Assembly (NCBI GenBank): GCA_018303045.1
Contig: JAGVYX010000043.1
Location: forward strand, 1 to 6,840
Source: Candidatus Woesearchaeota archaeon
GTDB taxonomy: Archaea; Nanobdellota; Nanobdellia; Woesearchaeales; GW2011-AR9
Length of the DNA: 6,840 nucleotides
Direction of reading: 5' to 3'
Position numbers and translations under genes: made by a program. Position 1 is the stretch's first letter; each line of letters begins with the position of its first letter. The notes under the pieces were generated by a model that ran no database searches, was not told where the DNA came from, and saw only the letters and a list, made by a program, of their open reading frames with translations. Below are positions 4,104 to 6,840 of this stretch, one piece after another.

Positions 4104-6395
4104 ATGGATAAAGAAATCAAACTAAAAGTAATGGAAGCTGTACAGGATGATGTTAACAAAGGCATTGTTAAGATTGATTCCAATTATATGAAGCAGATTG
4201 AAGTAAATTCCGGCGACGTGGTAACCATCAAAGGCGAACGAGTTGCCGCAGCCATTGTTGATCGGGCTTATCCGGGAGACATTGGTTTGAATATTATCCG
4301 CATGGATGGCAATATCCGGAGAAATGCCCGCACATCTATCGGCGAAATTGTAACTATTGCCAAAGCTGTAGTTAAACCAGCCAAACGAGTTTCTATTGCT
4401 CCAGCTCACAAAGGGGTGGTGGTGAAAGCCTCGCCGCATTTATTCAGGCAGGGGCTGTTAGGAAAAGCCCTCATCAAGGGTGATATTGTTTCTATTGGCC
4501 GCGGAAGCCGGAGAAGAACCGATTTCCGCAGCGGGGATATTGAAAATATTTTCTCAATAATGGAAGACCAGTTTCCCGGCTTTGGTTTTAGCGACCTTAA
4601 ATTTATTGTAGTAGATACTAATCCCAAGAAAGAAATAGTGGTGGTTAACCAAGATACAGAAATTGAATTTAATCCTCAAGCAGTAGACATCAAAGAGGAA
4701 GAGGGACTGGCTTTGGGGATTAACTATGAAGATATCGGCGGTTTAAGCGATGAAATTAAAAAAGTCCGGGAGATGGTGGAACTGCCGCTGAAGCATCCGG
4801 AAATTTTTGAAAAGTTAGGCATTGAAGCTCCCAAAGGGGTTCTTCTTCATGGCCCTCCTGGAACCGGAAAAACGTTGCTGGCCAAAGCGGTAGCTTCTGA
4901 AACCAATTCTCATTTTATTCTGATCAATGGCCCGGAAGTAATAAGTAAATTTTACGGGGAGAGCGAGGCTAACTTAAGAAAGAAATTTGAAGAAGCGGAA
5001 CAAAATGCCCCTTCCATCATTTTCTTTGATGAAATTGACGCCATTGCCACCAAGCGGGAAGAAACCAGGGGAGATGTAGAAAAACGCGTAGTAGCTCAGC
5101 TGCTGGGATTGATGGATGGCTTGAAGAGCCGCGGCAAGGTAATTGTTATTGCGGCCACCAATATTCCCAACCAGCTCGATCCGGCTTTGCGCAGGCCGGG
5201 AAGATTTGACCGGGAGATTGAAATTGGCGTTCCTGATAAAAAAGGCCGGCTGGATATTTTAAAGATTCATACCCGGCAGATGCCCTTGGCTAATGATGTA
5301 AACCTGATAGATATAGCTAAAGTCACTCATGGCTTTGTCGGCGCTGACTTGAATTCTCTAGCCAAGGAAGCAGCCATGATCGTGCTGCGAAGGATTCTTC
5401 CGGAATTAAAAATTGAGGGCGTAGAGGATGATCAGGCCATTCCTAAAGAAATTTTAGAAAGACTGATGATTACCCAGCGAGATTTTATCGAAGCCCTGAA
5501 AGTAGTGCGCCCCAGCGCGATGAGGGAAGTGCTGGTAGAAACTCCGGATGTCGGCTGGAGAGATATTGGCGGGCTTGTTGACGTGAAAGAAAAACTGCAG
5601 GAAGCAGTTGAATGGCCTCTGAAACAACCGGAAGTATTTCAAAGAATGGGCATCCGGCCGCCGCGGGGAATTTTATTATACGGCCCTCCGGGAACCGGTA
5701 AAACTCTGCTGGCCAAAGCGATAGCCAAAGAAAGCGAAGCCAATTTTATTTTAGTGAATGGGCCGTCTTTATTAAGCAAATGGGTCGGTGAATCAGAAAA
5801 GGCTGTGCGCGAGATTTTCCGTAAAGCCAGGCAGACTGCGCCGACAATCTTATTTTTTGATGAGATTGACGCTCTGGCTCCCAGAAGAAGTTCCAGCAGC
5901 GAATCCAAAGTTAATGAGCGGGTAGTAAACCAGATGCTCACGGAAATGGACGGGCTGGAAAGCCTGAATGATGTAGTTATTATTGCTGCCACCAACCGGC
6001 CGGATATCCTGGACCCGGCTTTATTGAGGCAGGGGCGGTTTGACCGCGTAATTCTGGTGCCAGTTCCCAAAGAGGAAGCGAGGAAAAAAATTCTGGAAAT
6101 TTATCTCGCTAAAATGCCCAAAGCCCCGGATGTGGATGTTGATAAGTTAGCTGCGGAAACGGAAGGATACGTTGGCGCTGATTTGGAAGGTGTCTGCCGG
6201 GAAGCGGCAATGGTGGCCCTGCGGGAGAACATTCAGGCTAAGGAAGTAACAATGAACCATTTTATTGCCGCCCTGGAAATAGTAAAGCCTTCCGTAGACA
6301 AGGAAATTGAAGAAGTATATGATGAATTGAAGGATTATTTCAGTTCAGCCAGAGCTAAAGAAATAAAGGATGAGAAGGCTGGTTATGTTGGATAA
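4104..6395 (+). CDS. cdc48: Cdc48/VAT/p97-type AAA+ ATPase (two-ring unfoldase)
   Basis: A 763-residue hexameric unfoldase that threads proteins through its pore using ATP, feeding proteasomal degradation and complex disassembly in the cytoplasm. The N-terminal domain (about 1-190) has the double-psi barrel (NKGIVKID, NSGDVVTIKG) and a second small barrel. D1 (about 206-460) has Walker A GPPGTGKT 250-257, Walker B IIFFDEID 305-312, Asn353 (IAATN), arginine fingers R364/R367 and pore loop SKFYGESE. D2 (about 483-735) has Walker A 527-534, Walker B ILFFDEID 582-589, Asn631, R642/R645 and pore loop SKWVGESE. Both ATPase sites look complete. Aromatic pore residues in both rings (F283/Y284, W560) match archaeal VAT more than eukaryotic p97. 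The C-terminus ends GYVG, so a terminal HbYX proteasome-docking motif is not present as such. ATG 4104 is preferred over 4089 because of TATA spacing and homologous N-termini. G+C looks higher than in the spacers; no frameshift. Confidence 0.95.
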   Translation: MDKEIKLKVMEAVQDDVNKGIVKIDSNYMKQIEVNSGDVVTIKGERVAAAIVDRAYPGDIGLNIIRMDGNIRRNARTSIGEIVTIAKAVVKPAKRVSIAPAHKGVVVKASPHLFRQGLLGKALIKGDIVSIGRGSRRRTDFRSGDIENIFSIMEDQFPGFGFSDLKFIVVDTNPKKEIVVVNQDTEIEFNPQAVDIKEEEGLALGINYEDIGGLSDEIKKVREMVELPLKHPEIFEKLGIEAPKGVLLHGPPGTGKTLLAKAVASETNSHFILINGPEVISKFYGESEANLRKKFEEAEQNAPSIIFFDEIDAIATKREETRGDVEKRVVAQLLGLMDGLKSRGKVIVIAATNIPNQLDPALRRPGRFDREIEIGVPDKKGRLDILKIHTRQMPLANDVNLIDIAKVTHGFVGADLNSLAKEAAMIVLRRILPELKIEGVEDDQAIPKEILERLMITQRDFIEALKVVRPSAMREVLVETPDVGWRDIGGLVDVKEKLQEAVEWPLKQPEVFQRMGIRPPRGILLYGPPGTGKTLLAKAIAKESEANFILVNGPSLLSKWVGESEKAVREIFRKARQTAPTILFFDEIDALAPRRSSSSESKVNERVVNQMLTEMDGLESLNDVVIIAATNRPDILDPALLRQGRFDRVILVPVPKEEARKKILEIYLAKMPKAPDVDVDKLAAETEGYVGADLEGVCREAAMVALRENIQAKEVTMNHFIAALEIVKPSVDKEIEEVYDELKDYFSSARAKEIKDEKAGYVG

Positions 6396-6398
6396 TTG

Positions 6399-6403
6399 TT
6401 TTT
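6399..6403 (+). terminator. Short T-tract after the Cdc48 gene
   Basis: T5 (in TTGTTTTTA) four nt after the stop codon. It is a weak candidate oligo-T terminator preceding the GC-rich island; no hairpin is associated. Confidence 0.3.
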
Positions 6404-6427
6404 AGAGAGTCTACTGTAATTTAAGAA

Positions 6428-6502
6428 CCTGTCTCGATAGGCTGGCGGCGTTATCCGAACCACGTCGTGGCCTGCTTGGCTTTTGGCTCCTACGGAGATA
6501 GG
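6428..6502 (+). ncRNA. GC-rich self-complementary island, candidate structured RNA
   Basis: Closing stem: CCTGTCTC (6428-6435) pairs with GAGATAGG (6495-6502) with one G.T wobble, then after a 2x2 internal loop TAGG (6438-6441) pairs with CCTA (6489-6492). Inside lies CCAC-GTC-GTGG (6460-6470). By hand count G+C over 6428-6505 is 47 of 78, about 60%, in an AT-rich spacer; such islands are typical of structured RNAs in AT-rich genomes. The wobble becomes an A-C mismatch on the minus strand, favouring plus-strand transcription. There is no T-loop consensus, so it is not an obvious tRNA, and no box C/D motifs. An alternative CTCC-TAC-GGAG hairpin (6487-6497) competes with the outer stem. It could instead be a repeated genomic element. 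Confidence 0.4.
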
Positions 6503-6509
6503 CTCTAAA

Positions 6510-6528
6510 TGAATCTGAGGCAAATTCA
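6510..6528. repeat. Small inverted repeat before the BRO-like gene
   Basis: TGAAT (6510-6514) and ATTCA (6524-6528) with a 9-nt spacer, just upstream of the BRO-like gene's TATA box. It could be an operator or part of the preceding RNA-like element; five base pairs is close to chance. Confidence 0.3.
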
Positions 6529-6541
6529 CTTGAAGAAAGTA

Positions 6542-6549
6542 TTTAAATA
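6542..6549 (+). promoter_or_regulatory. TATA box of the BRO-like gene
   Basis: TTTAAATA, within the palindrome TATTTAAATA (6540-6549). Its centre is 26.5 nt before the ATG at 6572, implying a leaderless transcript and favouring 6572 over the in-frame ATG at 6563. Because the box is symmetric it might also fire leftwards into the GC-rich island. Confidence 0.55.
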
Positions 6550-6571
6550 AGGTTGTTTTTGAATGATTAAG

Positions 6572-6840
6572 ATGGTGGAAGAAGCTCAAAAAGGGCTTAT
6601 TGTTTTTCAGGACAGGAAAATTCGCAGGCTTTGGTACAATAATGGGTGGTTTTATTCTGTTGTTGATATAGTTGAAGTTTTAACAGATAGTCCAACACCC
6701 AGGCAATACTGGGGGAAGGTTAAAGACAGAGAATTTATCCAACTTGAACTGTCCCCAATTTGGGTACAGTTGAAACTGCCTGCGGAAGATGGAAAGTTAC
6801 GATATACAGATTGTGTTAATCTCAAAAATGCTTTTAGACT
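6572..6840 (+). CDS. BRO-N / antirepressor-like protein, 3' end beyond window
   Basis: The first 89 residues of a gene cut by the window edge. The sequence matches the BRO-N type N-terminal domain seen in viral Bro proteins, phage antirepressors and related chromosomal proteins: KIRRLWYNNGWFYSVVDIVE (16-35), VLTDSPTPRQYWGKVKDRE (36-54), then VQLKLPAEDGKLRYTDC (65-81). In these families the domain binds DNA; chromosomal members in archaea and bacteria are mostly uncharacterised and often on mobile or accessory DNA. The start at 6572 is taken from the TATA spacing; ATG 6563 would add three residues (MIK). There is no Shine-Dalgarno site. It follows the GC-rich island and is unrelated to the housekeeping genes before it, so recent gain is plausible. 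The C-terminal domain, which would refine the class, is not visible. Confidence 0.8.
   Translation, partial: MVEEAQKGLIVFQDRKIRRLWYNNGWFYSVVDIVEVLTDSPTPRQYWGKVKDREFIQLELSPIWVQLKLPAEDGKLRYTDCVNLKNAFR

Noticed and set aside
5639..6070. Long minus-strand open frame inside the Cdc48 gene
   Set aside because: It is antisense to the conserved D2 ATPase domain and its sequence is a mirror of that coding; likewise the other frames inside topA and Cdc48.
6487..6497. CTCCTACGGAG resembles the conserved 16S rRNA segment CTCCTACGGGAGG
   Set aside because: Only a short hairpin matches; the flanks do not continue as 16S rRNA.
6425..6510. tRNA gene in the GC-rich island
   Set aside because: The length is suggestive, but no T-loop consensus, anticodon arm or acceptor/T-stem arrangement can be drawn on either strand.
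6383..6589. Minus-strand 68-codon reading frame across the Cdc48-BRO spacer
   Set aside because: It overlaps the ends of genes on both sides, lacks a ribosome site at its start, resembles no known protein, and its middle is explained better by the GC-rich folded island.

Overview
The window looks archaeal. It encodes an archaeal-type topoisomerase I (TopA), an archaeal two-ring Cdc48/VAT-type AAA+ ATPase and an Lrp/AsnC-family regulator. Several genes carry a TTTATAAA/TTTATATA-like TATA box about 25-26 nt upstream of the ATG, the geometry of archaeal leaderless transcripts. AT-rich spacers, a lone uncharacterised small conserved protein and a BRO-type gene would suit a DPANN-like lineage (Woesearchaeota/Pacearchaeota type). 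That lineage call is an impression and was not tested by phylogeny.

Layout. Positions 1-111 are non-coding and hold two adjacent hairpins (17-51 and 48-96). A 55-residue zinc-binding protein lies on the minus strand (112-279) with a clear Shine-Dalgarno site. A divergent promoter region (about 280-377) separates it from an Lrp/AsnC regulator on the plus strand (378-902). topA (923-3196) follows after 20 nt, but its own TATA box is embedded in the last codons of the regulator gene. The 307-nt spacer 3197-3503 holds three tandem 18-19 bp repeats and a promoter-linked RNA hairpin. A conserved 145-residue protein (3504-3941) possibly related to SecB-like chaperones comes next and ends before a T8 terminator. 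The Cdc48/VAT ATPase occupies 4104-6395. The 176-nt spacer 6396-6571 contains a GC-rich, self-complementary island (about 60% G+C by hand count over 6428-6505) that may be a structured RNA. The window ends inside a BRO-N/antirepressor-like gene (from 6572), cut by the window edge.

How the genes relate. All long plus-strand genes appear to have separate promoters, so this is a line of single-gene units and not one operon. TopA (DNA topology) and Cdc48 (protein unfolding) are housekeeping functions; the 145-residue protein may act in protein folding or targeting. The Lrp-type regulator has a direct repeat of 21-bp period across its own predicted start site, suggesting autoregulation. The BRO-type gene is the only mobile or viral-flavoured component. 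I see no clear new multi-gene system; the most interesting unexplained signals are the two candidate structured RNAs and the repeat arrays in the spacers.
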